A DNA stretch of 6,274 nucleotides, taken from the NCBI GenBank assembly GCA_020216965.1, contig JAIWOJ010000143.1:1-6274 (forward strand). The letters are read 5' to 3'. Below are positions 5,661 through 6,274 of this stretch, one piece after another (the stretch's first letter is position 1; each line of letters opens with the position of its first letter). The position numbers were made by a program, and so were the translations under genes. The stretch is from Prosthecobacter sp. (lineage in GTDB: Bacteria; Verrucomicrobiota; Verrucomicrobiia; Verrucomicrobiales; Verrucomicrobiaceae). The notes under the pieces are model-generated. The model was not told where the DNA came from. It made no database searches and saw only the letters and a list, made by a program, of their open reading frames with translations.

Positions 5661-6274
5661 ATGCAGCCTGCGCTTCCTGTGTCACGCCCGCTCCGCCTTG
5701 CCTGCTTGTTTTTCTGCTGCCCCATGCTCACGGGCTGCGGCCTCCTCCCTCCCCTCGGCGCAGATCGTCTCAAAAAAGACGTGGCCGCCGTCCGCACCCT
5801 GGCACCAGAAAAATGGGCAGCCCTCCCGGAGATCGCCCCTAGCGCAGCCACCGGCTGGCTGGAAGACTTTCGCAGCCCGGCTCTCAAAAGCCTCGTCGCC
5901 CGCACCCTCGAGGCCAATCCCGACCTGAAGGCCGCAGCCGCGCGTGTCACCCAGGCTAGAGCAGAGACCGTGCAGGCAGGCGCTGCCCTGCTGCCCACCA
6001 TCTCTGGCAGCTTTAGCGCCGCACGTAGCCAAACCCCCACCGATCAGCGCTTCGCCGGCCTGAATTTCATCAACAACCGCTTCCGCCTCCCTCTCAACGT
6101 CAGTTGGGAAATCGACCTCTGGGGCCGCGTGGCTGATGAGCGCGCCGCTGCCAAAGCCCGCCGCTTTGCCGCTGAGGAGGATTACCACGCCGCCCGCCTC
6201 TCTCTCGCCGCCACGACCGTGCGCACGGCCCTCACCCTGGCGGAGGCACAGCGCCTCCTCTCCCTGGCTCAGGA
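5661..6274 (+). CDS. NodT/OprM-family outer-membrane efflux lipoprotein, N-terminal part
   Basis: The first 204 codons of a gene leaving the right edge. It begins with a lipoprotein signal peptide: arginines at 9 and 12, a hydrophobic stretch with several Cys, and a lipobox LTGC with the lipidated Cys at residue 26. Then comes the usual opening of an outer-membrane efflux protein: GWLEDFRSPALKSLVARTLE (65-84), followed by ANPDLKAAAARVTQARAE with the typical N-x-D-L and A-x-R-x-x-QARA pattern of the first periplasmic helix. RFRLPLNVSWEIDLWGRV (about 140-157) matches the family's transmembrane beta-strand plus E-I/L-D-L-W-G-R hallmark, and Ala/Arg-rich helix follows. Family members are about 450-500 residues and trimerise as the channel of tripartite RND or ABC exporters, so more than half is missing; pump and adaptor genes would be expected on the right. 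ATG 5661 is the first in frame and gives a complete signal peptide; the next Met (residue 22) would destroy it. GC is about 67%, with strong preference for codons ending in C or G. Confidence 0.93.
   Translation, partial: MQPALPVSRPLRLACLFFCCPMLTGCGLLPPLGADRLKKDVAAVRTLAPEKWAALPEIAPSAATGWLEDFRSPALKSLVARTLEANPDLKAAAARVTQARAETVQAGAALLPTISGSFSAARSQTPTDQRFAGLNFINNRFRLPLNVSWEIDLWGRVADERAAAKARRFAAEEDYHAARLSLAATTVRTALTLAEAQRLLSLAQ

Noticed and set aside
5606..6188. Two long minus-strand open frames (144 and 168 codons)
   Set aside because: Both are antisense to the efflux lipoprotein, whose lipobox and family motifs identify the true frame. Their peptides are low-complexity Ala/Gly/Arg-rich.
1..6274. 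CRISPR array, tRNA/rRNA gene, IS element or attachment site
   Set aside because: No regularly spaced repeats, no tRNA-like cloverleaf, no transposase or integrase motifs and no flanking terminal repeats were seen on reading both strands.

Overview
The window looks like a chromosomal segment from a member of the Verrucomicrobiota (Verrucomicrobiaceae/Akkermansiaceae type). The main reason is three adjacent minus-strand genes that match, by recalled sequence and by order, the Akkermansia muciniphila genes Amuc_1102, Amuc_1101 and Amuc_1100. That pilus-like locus is characteristic of the phylum. A secreted sulfatase and start codons without recognisable Shine-Dalgarno sequences also fit.

Layout, left to right. 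Positions 1-625 (minus) hold the 5' two-thirds or so of an Amuc_1100-family inner-membrane protein that runs off the left edge. Positions 625-2358 (minus) encode a 577-residue PilM-like actin-fold protein whose C-terminal 220 or so residues are a PilN-like domain (membrane helix, coiled coil, ferredoxin-like fold), so it reads as a PilM-PilN fusion. Positions 2418-3032 (minus) encode a small exported Amuc_1102-family protein. Positions 3131-4084 (minus) encode a UDP-glucuronate decarboxylase (UDP-xylose synthase). Positions 4186-5550 (minus) encode an exported arylsulfatase with an intact CSPTR formylglycine motif. After a 110-bp divergent intergenic region, positions 5661-6274 (plus) hold the start of a NodT/OprM-type outer-membrane efflux lipoprotein that runs off the right edge. 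The window is gene-dense. No tRNA, rRNA, CRISPR array, IS element or integrase was seen.

How the genes fit together. Transcription of the leftward block runs sulfatase, UXS, 1102-like, pilM-pilN, 1100-like, with gaps of about 100, 98 and 59 bp and a final 1-base TGATG overlap. The last three form the inner-membrane and periplasmic part of a type IV pilus-like or type II secretion-like machine. Their order parallels pilM-pilN-pilO, with M and N joined into one polypeptide, so a secretin (Amuc_1098/PilQ-like) is expected beyond the left edge. The sulfatase and the UDP-xylose synthase act on sulfated polysaccharide and on nucleotide-sugar supply. Whether they are co-transcribed with the pilus genes is not shown by the sequence. 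The efflux lipoprotein belongs to a separate, divergent unit, probably a tripartite RND or ABC exporter.

The most interesting part is the pilus-like cluster, notably the PilM-PilN fusion with an internal PilN-type PilM-binding peptide and an altered nucleotide-binding motif. The cluster is known in outline from Akkermansia; I do not see a wholly unprecedented system here.
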